Assembly (NCBI GenBank): GCA_035263845.1
Contig: DATFQY010000078.1
Span: forward strand, 1-28,331
Direction: 5' to 3'
DNA length: 28,331 bases
Source of the DNA: JAWOLE01 sp035263845
Lineage (GTDB): Bacteria; Acidobacteriota; Thermoanaerobaculia; UBA5066; Gp7-AA6
The position numbers and the translations under genes were made by a program. Below the pieces are notes generated by a model, which did no database searches, was not told the origin of the DNA, and was given only the letters and a program-made list of their open reading frames with translations. Shown here one piece after another: positions 13,098 through 21,801 of the stretch. Within the stretch, counting starts at the first letter, position 1, and the number at the start of each line of letters is the position of its first letter.

Positions 13098-16000
13098 TCA
13101 GGGCTTGGGCTCGAGGCCGGCCGCTCGCGCCTCTCGCTTGAGGTCGTTCCACCGCGACAGCAATCCCTCGAGGGATTTCTCCAACTCGTCGACGGCGGCC
13201 GACATCGCTCTGGTCGGCGCGGCGTCCCCTTCCTGAAGCACCTCGAGCAGCCCGGCGAACCGTCCGTTGATGCGCGCCAGGTCGTCTCGGGCGGCGGCGG
13301 TTCGGCGCGCCCCGCGGCCTCCGGTCCCTTCCAGGGCGGCGGCCTTGTCGTCGAGCGAGGCGATCGACCCGGCCGCGGCGCCCGCGGCGGTTTCCCGGGC
13401 CTTCTTCCAGCTCGCCCGCGTCGCGCGGACTTCCGTGAGCGCCGCCGCGCTGCGGCCCATCGCGCCGGTGACGCGCTGCGAGAGCTCGAGCTGCTTGCCC
13501 AGGTCCGCCGCGGAAACGGTCACGCGCGGGTCCATCTCGACCTTCAACGGCTGCGTCTGAGTCTTGCCGCCCGCGGTGAGCCGCACGGCATAGCTGCCGG
13601 GGAGCACCCAGGGCCCCTTCGGCGACGGCGGCGTGTCGCGAACAACCGCCTGCATCGGGTAGTCGTGGGTGACGGCGGCGGGCGGCGCAAAACGGAGGTC
13701 CCACACGAAGCGGTGGAACCCGGCCGACGCCGGGAGGCCCCGCGGCGGCCGGACCCAGTACATCGGGATGGGGTGCTCCTTCTCGTCCACGCGCTCGGGC
13801 GAGTCCGCGCTCGAGAACTTCCGCACGAGCTTGCCCGAGGAGTCCAGGATCTCCAGCGTCACCACTCCGCCGGCGGATCCCAGCGAGTAGTCGATCATCG
13901 CCCCGTCGGGCGGATTCTTCGCCGCGGGCTCCTCGGGCGGAAGAGGCGTGTCGGTGTTCATGTTCCAGCGCACGCGGGTCGCCGTCTGCGGGGCGAAGAG
14001 CCTCGCTGCCGGCTCCGCCGTGGAGAGATCGAGCTGCCGGAGCGGCGTGACGTTGTCGAGGATCCAGAAGGAGCGGCCGTGCGTCCCGATGACCAGGTCG
14101 TCTCCGTGGACGACGAGGTCGCGCACCGAGGTCGCGGGCATGTTCTGCCGCAGGGACATCCATCGCTCGCCGTCGTCGAAGGACACCCAGACCTGCCGCT
14201 CGGTCGCGGCGTAAAGGAGGCCCCTGCGGACCGGGTCCTCCCGGACCGCGTTGACGGAGGCGTTCTCCGGCAGTCCCGCCACGATCTTCTTCCAGGTCTT
14301 CCCTCCGTCGCGAGTCCGGTAGATGTAGGGCGTCAAGTCGTCCAACCGGAAGCGCGAGACCGACGCGTAGGCGACGGCGGTGTCGAAGCGCGAGGCCTCG
14401 AGCTGCGTGACCTTGCTCCACGGCGTCATCTCCGGCGGCGTGACGTCGGACCAGGTCTTCCCTCCGTCGCGGGTGACGTGGATGAGGCCGTCGTCGGTGC
14501 CCGCCCAGATCAGGTTGACGTCCTTCGCCGACGGGCCGATCGCGTAGATGACGCCGCGGTGAACCGCCGTGTCCTTCGCCGCGAGACTCCCGAGGCCGGC
14601 GGGCTTGCCGGGATCCTCGCGCGTCAGGTCGGGACTGATGGTCTCCCAGGTCGCGCCGCCGTCGGAGGTCTTCCACAGGACCTGGGAGGCGAAGAAGAGA
14701 ACGCGCGGGTCCGCCTGCGAGAAGACGACGGGCGCCGTGCGGTCGAACCGGTCCTTCACCCCGCGGACCGGGACCGGCCCGACGTTGCGCGTCTGGCCGG
14801 TCGCCTCGTCGAAGCGCGTCAGCTTGCCGCCGTAGATCACTCCGGGATGGAGCGGATCGGGCGCGACGTAGCCGTACTCCTCGACGCCGACCGGGTGGAA
14901 TTCACGGAACGTGATCGAGCCGTCGTTGCCTCGGCTCCAGACGCCGGCCGACCCGCTTTCCTGTTGTCCGCCGTAGACCCGGTACGGGAACCGGTTGTCG
15001 GTCGACACGTGGAAGAACTGCGCGGTCGGCTGGTTGTACCAGGAGCTCCACGTCTCGCCGCCGTTGACGGTGATCGTCGCTCCCTGGTCCACGCCGAGGA
15101 TCATGATCCGAGGGCTCTCCGGGTTGATCCAGAGCCGGTGGTAGTCGTCGCCGCCCGGCGCTCCCTTGATCGCGGTGAAGGTCTTCCCGCCGTCCGTCGA
15201 GCGGTACGTCGAGGTGTTGCAGGAGTACACGACGTCCGGGTTCTTCGGGTCCACGCGGACCTCGGCGAAGTCGGAGGCGCGGCCGGTAACGCGGCCCTCG
15301 GAGCTGACCAGCCGCCAGCTCTCGCCCGCGTCATCGGAGCGGTAGAGCGCGTCGGTCTTCGACTGGACGATCGCGTACATGCGCCTGCTGTCGCTCGGAG
15401 CGATCCCGATCCCGATGCGTCCCAGACCCTCCTCGTAGGTCGGAAGGCCTTTCGTGAGGGGACGCCAGTTGGAGCCTCCGTCGGTGGAGACGAAGAGGCC
15501 GCTGCCCGGCCCGAGATACTCGTTGCCGTACTCCCACGGTCCCTGCCGCGCCGCCCAGAGGACCGCGTAGACCTTGCGCGAATCCGATGGGTCGAACGCC
15601 AGGTCCACGGCGCCGGTGTCCTCGTCCTTGTAGAGGACTTTCTGCCACGTCGCTCCGCCGTCCAGCGAGCGGAAGACTCCGCGCTCCGGGTTGGCGCCGT
15701 AGGGGTGACCGAGGACCGCCGCGAAGACGCGCCGCGGGTCCTTCGGGTCCACGAGGATCGAGGCGATCTGCCTTCCTTCCGAAAGCCCGAGGTGGCGCCA
15801 CGTCGTGCCGGCGTCGGTGGACTTGTAGACCCCGTCGCCCACGGAAAGGTCGGGCCGCTGGAGCCCCTCGCCGCTTCCCACGTAGAGGACGTTGGGATCC
15901 GAGGGCGCGACCGCGAGCGCGCCGATCGATCCGGTCGGCTGGTCGTCGAAGATCGGGGTCCAGACCCGCCCGTAATCCGTGCTCTTCCAGACGCCCCCGT

Positions 16001-16199
16001 TGTTCGCGGCCATGTAGAAGACGTTGGGCCGGCCGGGCACGCCGGACACCGCGACGGTGCGGCCGCCGCGGAACGGGCCGATCATTCTCCAGGCGAGGTC
16101 ACCGTAGCGGGCCGGGTCGAAGGGCTGCGCGCCCGCGGCCGGCGCCAGCGCCAGGAGCAGGAGCAGGGGTTCCGCAAGCTTCCAATGGTGAGTCTTCAT
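13098..16199 (-). CDS. Secreted sortilin/BNR-repeat beta-propeller protein
   Basis: A 1033-residue exported protein. The signal peptide is about residues 1-24 (LLLLLALAPAAGA-Q). At least ten Asp-box/BNR motifs of the form S-x-D-x-G-x-T-W follow (STDYGRVW, STDAGTTW, SLDGGATW, STDGGSNW, SDDAGESW, STDGGKTF, TSDGGATW, TRDGGKTW twice), as in VPS10/sortilin, sialidase and xyloglucanase propellers. The C-terminal about 300 residues contain a FlgD/Ig-like strand set (VTLEILDSSGKLVRKFSS, HRFVWDLRF, PGSYAVRLTAGG) and a final helical region. The length is normal for the large acidobacterial family often labelled glycosyl hydrolase, for which no activity is established from sequence. ATG 16199 has GGAGG 11 nt upstream and leaves a clean signal peptide. 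Confidence 0.9.
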   Translation of the reverse strand: MKTHHWKLAEPLLLLLALAPAAGAQPFDPARYGDLAWRMIGPFRGGRTVAVSGVPGRPNVFYMAANNGGVWKSTDYGRVWTPIFDDQPTGSIGALAVAPSDPNVLYVGSGEGLQRPDLSVGDGVYKSTDAGTTWRHLGLSEGRQIASILVDPKDPRRVFAAVLGHPYGANPERGVFRSLDGGATWQKVLYKDEDTGAVDLAFDPSDSRKVYAVLWAARQGPWEYGNEYLGPGSGLFVSTDGGSNWRPLTKGLPTYEEGLGRIGIGIAPSDSRRMYAIVQSKTDALYRSDDAGESWRLVSSEGRVTGRASDFAEVRVDPKNPDVVYSCNTSTYRSTDGGKTFTAIKGAPGGDDYHRLWINPESPRIMILGVDQGATITVNGGETWSSWYNQPTAQFFHVSTDNRFPYRVYGGQQESGSAGVWSRGNDGSITFREFHPVGVEEYGYVAPDPLHPGVIYGGKLTRFDEATGQTRNVGPVPVRGVKDRFDRTAPVVFSQADPRVLFFASQVLWKTSDGGATWETISPDLTREDPGKPAGLGSLAAKDTAVHRGVIYAIGPSAKDVNLIWAGTDDGLIHVTRDGGKTWSDVTPPEMTPWSKVTQLEASRFDTAVAYASVSRFRLDDLTPYIYRTRDGGKTWKKIVAGLPENASVNAVREDPVRRGLLYAATERQVWVSFDDGERWMSLRQNMPATSVRDLVVHGDDLVIGTHGRSFWILDNVTPLRQLDLSTAEPAARLFAPQTATRVRWNMNTDTPLPPEEPAAKNPPDGAMIDYSLGSAGGVVTLEILDSSGKLVRKFSSADSPERVDEKEHPIPMYWVRPPRGLPASAGFHRFVWDLRFAPPAAVTHDYPMQAVVRDTPPSPKGPWVLPGSYAVRLTAGGKTQTQPLKVEMDPRVTVSAADLGKQLELSQRVTGAMGRSAAALTEVRATRASWKKARETAAGAAAGSIASLDDKAAALEGTGGRGARRTAAARDDLARINGRFAGLLEVLQEGDAAPTRAMSAAVDELEKSLEGLLSRWNDLKREARAAGLEPKP

Positions 16200-16247
16200 C
16201 TTGATCCAGGCCTCCGAGAGGAGGAGCATATCCATGGAGGGTCGGCC

Positions 16248-16643
16248 ATGAAGAAGTTCCTCTTGCCGATGGCTTCGCTGGTTCTCGCGGCGTCGCTTTC
16301 CGCCTGCGCCCATACCGGAGGCGGCGGAGGCGGCGTGGGCGCGTATTTCGAGGACTGCGGTTACGACGGGGACTGCTACGGCGGCGCTCAGTACACCTGC
16401 GTCGTCAACCAGCCGATGCCCTCGCCCGCGCGCATGCAGGTGATGCTGGCGGAGCACAACCGCTCGACGCACAGGGTCGGGCCGCGCGGCGACCCGGGCA
16501 GGGCGGCTACCGACGGCGGCACTTCGTCCTCCTCGTCTTCGATGTCGTCGCCGCCATCGGTGTCCGTGCCGACCGTCTCGAGGGCGCCCGTCGTCGTCGC
16601 GTCCCCTTCAGTGGACAGAGGAAGCCCACGGGCCCCCAACTGA
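16248..16643 (+). CDS. Small Ser-rich lipoprotein
   Basis: A 131-residue predicted lipoprotein. The signal peptide MKKFLLPMASLVLAASLSA is followed by C20 (lipobox LSA-C). A Gly run (HTGGGGGGVG) leads to a Cys-containing segment (EDCGYDGDCYGGAQYTC) with three Cys, then a low-complexity Ser/Pro/Val tail with a run of Ser. No family is recognised. ATG 16248 has GGAGG 7 nt upstream. It diverges from the sortilin-like gene 48 nt away. The C-terminal tail is typical of surface-exposed, unstructured regions. Confidence 0.78.
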   Translation: MKKFLLPMASLVLAASLSACAHTGGGGGGVGAYFEDCGYDGDCYGGAQYTCVVNQPMPSPARMQVMLAEHNRSTHRVGPRGDPGRAATDGGTSSSSSSMSSPPSVSVPTVSRAPVVVASPSVDRGSPRAPN

Positions 16644-16660
16644 CTCCGGGGCGGGTCCGA

Positions 16661-16966
16661 GTGGCCCGGATCACGGGGATCCTCGCCGACGTCACGCAGA
16701 TCGTCCTCTTTCCGCTCTTCGCCGGGGGAGCGGCGTCACCCTGGAACGACGCGCTGGATCTCGCCGTCGGCAGCGCGTTGACTGCCCTCATCGGATGGCA
16801 CTGGGCGTTCCTGCCCTCGTTCTTCGCCGAGCTCGTGCCGGGACTGGATCTCGCGCCGACGTGGACGCTCGCCGTCTTCTACGCGACACGGCAGGGAGCC
16901 GCGGCGCCTCCGGCCAGGCCGAGGCCTCCCGACGTGATTGACGCGGAAGTCGTCAAACGGGACTAG
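16661..16966 (+). CDS. Small membrane protein of unknown function
   Basis: A 101-residue protein with two hydrophobic segments (about residues 8-24 and 35-54, ending GWHWAFLPSFFAELVPGLDL) and a Pro/Ala-rich cytoplasmic-type tail ending in charged residues. I recall similar small conserved hypotheticals in high-GC bacteria but no function. GTG 16661 is chosen because it begins right at the first hydrophobic segment (MARITGILADV) and no other start is closer. It follows the Ser-rich lipoprotein by 17 nt, so they may be co-transcribed. Confidence 0.75.
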   Translation: MARITGILADVTQIVLFPLFAGGAASPWNDALDLAVGSALTALIGWHWAFLPSFFAELVPGLDLAPTWTLAVFYATRQGAAAPPARPRPPDVIDAEVVKRD

Positions 16967-17015
16967 AATCTTCGTGTTCGTGAGTTGCGTGTCCGCCACT
17001 AGAGGAAGGTGAGCG

Positions 17016-17414
17016 ATGACTCCGAAGAAGCCGAATCTCTCGTGGATCGCGGTGAGTGTTTTCGCGGCGGCTCTTCTCGCGCTCGCGTCTCCCGCCTCGG
17101 CGCAGGGGCGGGGCGGCGGCCACGGCGGCGGCGGTCACGGAGGAATGCATGGAGGCGGCGGCCACGGCGGGATGCATGGCGGCGGTCACGCCTTCCACGG
17201 CGGCGGGCACGGCGGGCACTTTCACGGCGGCCACTTTCACGGCGGCCATGGCCACTGGTGGGGCGGACGCTGGTACGCCGGTTATTACCCGTGGTGGGGA
17301 TGGGGCTATCCGTATTACTACCCGTACGGCTACGCGTACGCGTATCCCACCGGATACGCCTATCCGTACGCTGCGTACGCGCCGCGGTGCAACTGTTACG
17401 CGGCGCCGTACTGA
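17016..17414 (+). CDS. Secreted Gly/His/Tyr-rich protein
   Basis: A 132-residue exported protein. The signal peptide is about residues 1-29 (FAAALLALASPASA-Q). Mature residues about 31-80 are a tandem Gly-His array with recurring GGHGGMHGG and HFHGG units. After WW/GG the protein turns Tyr/Trp/Pro-rich (repeats such as YYPYGYAYAYPTGYAYPYAAYAP) and ends with two Cys (CNCYAAPY). The His array could bind metal ions and the Tyr-rich part could pack as an extended surface layer; both are inferences. ATG 17016 has GGAAGG about 8 nt upstream. A hairpin follows 35 nt after the stop. Confidence 0.85.
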   Translation: MTPKKPNLSWIAVSVFAAALLALASPASAQGRGGGHGGGGHGGMHGGGGHGGMHGGGHAFHGGGHGGHFHGGHFHGGHGHWWGGRWYAGYYPWWGWGYPYYYPYGYAYAYPTGYAYPYAAYAPRCNCYAAPY

Positions 17415-17448
17415 CCCGGCCTCGCGCGGGTAGGGACCTTCTTTGAAG

Positions 17449-17470
17449 CGGGGGACCTTGCGGTCCCCCG
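17449..17470. terminator. Hairpin between convergent genes
   Basis: A perfect 9-bp stem (CGGGGGACC and its complement) with the loop TTGC lies between the convergent Gly/His-rich and PDZ genes. It lacks a T-tract but would be symmetrical for both directions. A nearby GGGACC copy at 17433-17438 hints that the segment may be part of a short palindromic repeat. Confidence 0.5.
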
Positions 17471-17476
17471 AGGCCC

Positions 17477-18163
17477 CTAGCGCGCGGACCGCTTCTCGAG
17501 GTCCTTCAACCGCTTCTCGAGCTCGTCAAGGCGCTCCTGGAAGCGATCGTAGTTCTCGGGATAGGTCCGGAACGACCAGGCGCGGGGAAGCTCGCGGCGA
17601 AGGTCCCGGTTGACGTCGCGGCTGATCTCCCGGCCCAGGTCCCCGAGATCATGCAGCTCTCCCAGGTCCCAGCCCCGAACCGCGCGCTCCTCGATCGTGA
17701 CCGAGAGCTGTTTCGCCGCCTTGTCGCGGGAAACGTCGATCTTGAGGGTCTCGCCCGACTTCATCCCTCGCGCGACGTGAGCGAGGTCGCGGGGAGACTC
17801 GATCGTCTCTCCGCCGGCTTTCGTGATGATGTCGCCCACCTGCACGCCGGCCTTCTGGGCCGGGCTGTCCGCCTCGACCGACGCGACCAGGACTCCGGCG
17901 TCCTTCGGCGCGCCGAAGTGCGTGCGAAGCTCCGGCGTCATCTCGAGCAGCCGCACGCCGAGGTATCCGCGCCGCCCGTGCCCGGGAAGCCGCATGACGA
18001 ACCCGTCGTCTCCGTCGGTGAAGACACCGTCGTCGGAGACGACGATCGTGCTCTTGTGCTTGTGCTTGGTCTCCTTCTCCGAGGGCTCGTCGCCCCGCGC
18101 CGTAAGGGCGGTCGCGGCGAGCAGGATCGCCAGGGGCAGGCTCTTCAAAGCGTTGCTGACCAT
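17477..18163 (-). CDS. Exported PDZ-domain protein
   Basis: A 228-residue exported protein with no protease domain. The signal peptide is about residues 1-22 (SLPLAILLAATALTA). A charged His/Lys segment (ETKHKHKST) precedes a single PDZ domain at about residues 60-145: the carboxylate loop RRGYLGVRL, then GVLVASVEADSPAQKAGVQVGDIITKAGGETI. The last 65 residues are charged and coiled-coil-like (RFQERLDELEKRLKDLEKRSAR). PDZ domains of this type bind C-termini of misfolded or target proteins; here it would be a periplasmic adaptor or scaffold rather than an enzyme. ATG 18163 has AAAGGAG about 10 nt upstream. It diverges from the membrane-anchored unknown 84 nt away. Confidence 0.85.
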   Translation of the reverse strand: MVSNALKSLPLAILLAATALTARGDEPSEKETKHKHKSTIVVSDDGVFTDGDDGFVMRLPGHGRRGYLGVRLLEMTPELRTHFGAPKDAGVLVASVEADSPAQKAGVQVGDIITKAGGETIESPRDLAHVARGMKSGETLKIDVSRDKAAKQLSVTIEERAVRGWDLGELHDLGDLGREISRDVNRDLRRELPRAWSFRTYPENYDRFQERLDELEKRLKDLEKRSAR

Positions 18164-18247
18164 TTCCGGAGAGCTCCTTTCGCTCCGGGAGACGGAGGCC
18201 GCGGCCAAAGGTTTCTCCCGCCGGTCTAGACTCTGCGCCCGCCTGTC

Positions 18248-19342
18248 ATGCGCGCCTGGGACTGGGGCGTTCCCGTCGTCTACGCCGGCCTCCTGGCCGG
18301 GGCGGCCGGAGTCCTTTCGATCCTCTGGCCGCTTCGGTTCCTCGGGATTCGCAGCCGGCGGGCCGCCGCCGTGGTCGCGCTCGCGGGCGCGCTGCTCGCC
18401 GTCGTGGGGATCCGCCTGCCGGCGCCCGTTCGAAGCTCCCGGGGAGGCCCCGCCCGGTTGGACGCCGTCCTTCCGGAGTTCCAGTTCCACGAGTTCCACG
18501 AGACCCGCGTCCGCGCGACACCGGAGGAAGTCTTCCAGGCGATCCGGCCGGTGACCGCTCCCGAGATTCGTTTCTTCCGGGTCCTGACCTGGCTCCGCTC
18601 GCCTCACCTCGGCGGCGCGGCCCCGAGCATCCTCGCGCCTCCCGAGGAGCGGCCCGTCCTCGAGACGGCGCTTCGCACCGGGTTTCTCCTGCTCGCCGAG
18701 GAGCCCGGCCGCGAGATCGTCTTCGGCACCGTTCTCTGCCGGCGCCCGCCCGGCGGTACCGCGGCCCTCACGCCGGCCGCGTTCGCGGCGCTTTCCGATC
18801 CCGGCTATTGCAAGGCGGCGATGAACTTCCGCGTCGTCCCCGAGGGCGGAGGCTTCGTCAAGTTGACGACGGAGACCCGAATCCTCGCGCTCGGCGACTC
18901 CGCGCGGAGGCGGTTCGCCGCGTACTGGAGGCTGATCTACCCGGGCAGCGCGCTCATCCGCCGCGAGTGGCTCGACGCGATCCGGCGCCGGGCCGAGAGG
19001 CACCGGCCTCCCTGCACGGACGGCCTCGCGGCATTCGCCCGGCCCGTGGACGAAGCGCTCGCCGCGTTCGAGAAGCAAGAGGGCCCGGGCGATGCCGTCC
19101 TCGCCCAGGCGCTCCTCGTGCGCGGGAAGGTGGAAACCGCCGAGATCGATCCGGCGTGCGCCGCGGCCCGGCGCGAGGTCCTCGTCTACTTCAACCACCT
19201 GATCCTGGGCTTCCAGGGTTACCTGCGCGAAGGCCTGCGCGACCAGGCCGCCCGCGAGAAGCTCGACGCCATCGTGCGCCGCGCCCGGGCCCACGAAATG
19301 CGGGGGCTGGGGCTCGACGGATCGTCCGATCCGCGTCACTAA
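18248..19342 (+). CDS. Membrane-anchored protein, possible SRPBCC-like domain
   Basis: A 364-residue protein. Two hydrophobic helices span about residues 8-33 and 38-57. The segment from about 75 to 250 has the rhythm of a START/SRPBCC helix-grip domain (FHEFHETRVRATPEEVFQAI, then FLLLAEEPGREIVFGTVLCR, then FRVVPEGGGFVKLTTETRILAL and a final long helix RRRFAAYWRLIYPGSALIRREWLDAI). The last 110 residues are mostly helical and unlike any family I recognise. The SRPBCC reading is a pattern judgement, not certain. ATG 18248 begins just before the first helix. It diverges from the PDZ gene. Confidence 0.7.
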   Translation: MRAWDWGVPVVYAGLLAGAAGVLSILWPLRFLGIRSRRAAAVVALAGALLAVVGIRLPAPVRSSRGGPARLDAVLPEFQFHEFHETRVRATPEEVFQAIRPVTAPEIRFFRVLTWLRSPHLGGAAPSILAPPEERPVLETALRTGFLLLAEEPGREIVFGTVLCRRPPGGTAALTPAAFAALSDPGYCKAAMNFRVVPEGGGFVKLTTETRILALGDSARRRFAAYWRLIYPGSALIRREWLDAIRRRAERHRPPCTDGLAAFARPVDEALAAFEKQEGPGDAVLAQALLVRGKVETAEIDPACAAARREVLVYFNHLILGFQGYLREGLRDQAAREKLDAIVRRARAHEMRGLGLDGSSDPRH

Positions 19343-19472
19343 GTGGCAAACCTGCCGGGCGGCCCCTGCCGATCGTTGTCAATGTCTCGGACACCGGCGC
19401 GGCAATCCCACGCCGGGTCAGTCAGTTACGAAGGACGCCCGATGGCGCGGGGGTTGCTCAAAAGATCTCCCC

Positions 19473-20579
19473 GTGAGCGTCGCGAGCATCTCGGCGAGGA
19501 TTCCGCCTCCGGAAGATCGGCTTCATCTGCACCGGCAGATGATCGAGAGCCTTCCCTCGCCGATCCTCGTCTGCGACCCCGGCGGGACCATCGTCGAGCA
19601 CAACGCCGCGGCGGCGGAGTTCTTCCACGACGTCCTTGCGCCGCGTCGGGCCCCGAGCCTCATGGGCTGCGAGGCGCGGGACTGTTTCCCGGATTTTCCG
19701 ACGACGCTCGAACCTCTCTTCCAGCGCGCCGTCGCCAAGCGCCGGACCTGCCACTTGGACGAGCTCCGACTGTTCGGCGCGAAGGAGGCCGATCGGTACG
19801 TTTCGCTGACCGTCCAGCCGATCCTCTTCGACGGCGACGCGCCGTACCTGATGGTGTCGCTCGTGGACGTCACGCAGTCGGTTCTCCTGCGCGAGAACCA
19901 GCAGAACCTCCAGCGGATGGAGAGCGTCGGGGCGCTGGCCGGCGGCCTCGCCCACGACGTCAACAACATCCTCTTCGCGATCGGCGGGCACGCCGCGCTC
20001 CTGCGCCAGCGAGACGACATGACGGAGGACGCCGTCGAGGAGCTCGACCGGATCGAGGCTGCGATCGAGCGCGCGCGCGGCCTGACCGAGAAGCTCCTGA
20101 CCTTCGCCCGGGGCGGTTGCCCCAAGCTCGTCCCCGTCTCGGTCAACGAGATCGTGCTCGACACCGTGCGGATGCTCTCCGCCTCGCTCGGCCGCGGCAT
20201 CGAGGTCGAGCTGTCGCTCGATCCCCAGCAGCCTCTCGTTCTCGCCGACGGCGGCGGGCTCCAGCAGGTCGTCATGAACTTCTGCGTCAACGCCCGCGAC
20301 GCGATGGAGGGGCGAGGCCGCCTGCGAATCCGCACCGCGCGATCCGAGGCCTGCGTCACCCTCGAGGTCGAGGACACGGGGCCGGGAATCGCCGAGGACA
20401 TCCGCCCGCGCATCTTCGAGCCATTCTTCACGACCAAGAAGGACCATGGCACGGGCCTGGGCCTCTCGGTCGTCTATGGCCTCGTCAAGAACTTCGGAGG
20501 CACGGTCACCGCGGGAGCCACTCCGCTGGGCGGAGCGCGTTTCACGGTCCGGCTTCCGAACCTGAAGATCGCGACCTAG
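19473..20579 (+). CDS. Soluble PAS-domain histidine kinase
   Basis: A 368-residue kinase without membrane segments. A PAS domain covers about residues 20-140 (MIESLPSPILVCDPGGTIVEHN to LVDVTQSVLLRENQ). HisKA has H161 in GGLAHDVNNILFAI, the HDxNN subtype common in NtrB-like and hybrid kinases. The ATPase domain shows N273 (NFCVNARDAM), DTGPGI at 301-306 and GTGLGLS at 326-332. No receiver gene is adjacent, so it is an orphan whose partner is elsewhere. GTG 19473 has only a weak purine stretch upstream; ATG at PAS residue 23 would truncate the PAS domain. The PAS domain holds several Cys (C66, C71, C93), which could allow thiol-based sensing, an inference. Confidence 0.9.
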   Translation: MSVASISARIPPPEDRLHLHRQMIESLPSPILVCDPGGTIVEHNAAAAEFFHDVLAPRRAPSLMGCEARDCFPDFPTTLEPLFQRAVAKRRTCHLDELRLFGAKEADRYVSLTVQPILFDGDAPYLMVSLVDVTQSVLLRENQQNLQRMESVGALAGGLAHDVNNILFAIGGHAALLRQRDDMTEDAVEELDRIEAAIERARGLTEKLLTFARGGCPKLVPVSVNEIVLDTVRMLSASLGRGIEVELSLDPQQPLVLADGGGLQQVVMNFCVNARDAMEGRGRLRIRTARSEACVTLEVEDTGPGIAEDIRPRIFEPFFTTKKDHGTGLGLSVVYGLVKNFGGTVTAGATPLGGARFTVRLPNLKIAT

Positions 20580-20594
20580 AAGTTCCGGAACCCG

Positions 20595-21749
20595 TTACCG
20601 GGCGAGGAACACCGTCACGGTGTGATCCTCCGCGCTCGCGGTGACCGCGTCGGCGCGGCCGTTGCCGTCGAAGTCCGCGACGAGGACTCGCCAGGAGCGG
20701 CCCGCGCCGGGGACGGTCACCGTTCGCGACTGGGACAGTCCTCCCGGGCCGCCGAACGCGACGGTCAGGTCTCGGCTGCCGGCGTTGACCATGACGGCGT
20801 CGGCGATTCCGTCGCCGTCCACGTCTCCCGCCTCGATCGAGCCCGGAGCGCGCCCCGCGGCGATCCTCGGGCCGAGCCGGAATCCGCCGCGCCCGTCGCC
20901 TAAGAGAAACGTCAGGGCGTCGCCGCTTGGGTCCGAGATGTGCCCGGAGTAGTTCTCCACGAGGATGTCCGGCTTGCCGTCTCCGTCCACGTCCGCGACG
21001 GCGATGGAGAAGGGCGCCGGCCCCGCGGGGATGGGCGGCCGCTCGGCGCCTCGGAAGCCTCCGTGCCCGTCGCCGGAGAGGATGGTGACCCCGCGCTCGG
21101 CGAGGTTGGGCACGACGATGTCCTTCAAGCCGTCGCCGTCGAGGTCGGCGACGCGGAGATTCCGGTACGGTTTTCGCCCGGCTTCGACCGTTGCGCCGGG
21201 AGCGGCGAACCCGCCCCTGCCGTCGCCCAGGAGCACCGTCAGGCGGTTCTCCCCCCAGCTGTCGATGACGAGGTCGAGCAGCCCGTCTCCGTTGACGTCG
21301 ACCGCGGCGATCGTGTGCGGATGCGGTCTGCTTCGGACGGAGAGGGGAGAGCCGGGAGCCGGGCGGAACCCGCCTTTCCCGTCGCCGAGGAGGATCGTGA
21401 CCTCGGGGACTCCGTGGTTGGCGATGGCGAGGTCGATCTTCCCGTCGCGGTTGAAGTCGGCCGCGGCAATCTCGGTCGGGTCGGGGCCCGCCGGAAACTT
21501 CCCGCCAGTCCGGAATCCGCCGCGCCCGTCGCCGAGAAGGACGACGACGTCGTTGGCGCCGCCGCAGCCGACGGCGAGGTCGAGCTTCCCGTCGCCGTCG
21601 AAATCGGCGGCCGCCAGAGCCGCCGGCTGGCGCTTTTCGCCGAGCTCGATGACCTGCGGTGTGCGGAAGGGACTGCGGCGCGCATCCGGGAGGCCGGACC
21701 ATCCGGGGATGGCGAGAAGAAGGACGAGAAGAAAGAGGAGCCTCCTCAT
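20595..21749 (-). CDS. Exported seven-repeat FG-GAP/VCBS beta-propeller protein
   Basis: A 384-residue exported protein. The signal peptide is about residues 1-19 (LLFLLVLLLAIPGWS). Seven FG-GAP/VCBS repeats follow, each with a Ca2+-binding D-x-D/N-x-D-G loop: ADFDGDGKLD, ADFNRDGKID, VDVNGDGLLD, ADLDGDGLKD, ADVDGDGKPD, GDVDGDGIAD, ADFDGNGRAD. Seven repeats match one closed seven-bladed propeller with no extra domain. Expected role is extracellular adhesion or matrix; the ligand is unknown. ATG 21749 is the start that gives a clean signal peptide, although its ribosome binding site is weak. It diverges, with a 52-nt spacer, from the thioredoxin-like selenoprotein gene. Confidence 0.9.
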   Translation of the reverse strand: MRRLLFLLVLLLAIPGWSGLPDARRSPFRTPQVIELGEKRQPAALAAADFDGDGKLDLAVGCGGANDVVVLLGDGRGGFRTGGKFPAGPDPTEIAAADFNRDGKIDLAIANHGVPEVTILLGDGKGGFRPAPGSPLSVRSRPHPHTIAAVDVNGDGLLDLVIDSWGENRLTVLLGDGRGGFAAPGATVEAGRKPYRNLRVADLDGDGLKDIVVPNLAERGVTILSGDGHGGFRGAERPPIPAGPAPFSIAVADVDGDGKPDILVENYSGHISDPSGDALTFLLGDGRGGFRLGPRIAAGRAPGSIEAGDVDGDGIADAVMVNAGSRDLTVAFGGPGGLSQSRTVTVPGAGRSWRVLVADFDGNGRADAVTASAEDHTVTVFLAR

Positions 21750-21801
21750 GTTGTGGAAGACGCTCGGAGTCTGCCGGGTGTTAGCGGAGTAGGATGGAAC
21801 C

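Noticed and set aside
13053..16643. Very long open frame on the plus strand opposite the sortilin-like gene
   Set aside because: Arg/Asp/Gly-rich shadow of a GC-rich coding strand. The minus-strand product has a signal peptide and repeated Asp-box motifs. Only the last part, from 16248, is a real plus-strand gene.
18164..19339. Long minus-strand extension upstream of the PDZ gene
   Set aside because: It would lie antisense to the 18248-19342 gene and lacks protein-like composition. A signal peptide and ribosome binding site support the start at 18163.
19345..19352. GGCAAACC motif as a possible c-di-GMP riboswitch core
   Set aside because: The second conserved element (GGGACGCAAAGCC-like) and the expected three-stem fold are absent between here and the kinase start.
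20582..20591. GTTCCGGAAC palindrome between convergent genes as a terminator
   Set aside because: It has no loop and no T-tract, and a 10-bp self-complementary site is too short to claim a function.
20622..21792. Regular repeats and long plus-strand frames in the FG-GAP gene
   Set aside because: They arise from the seven protein repeats on the minus strand and are not a DNA repeat array or CRISPR.
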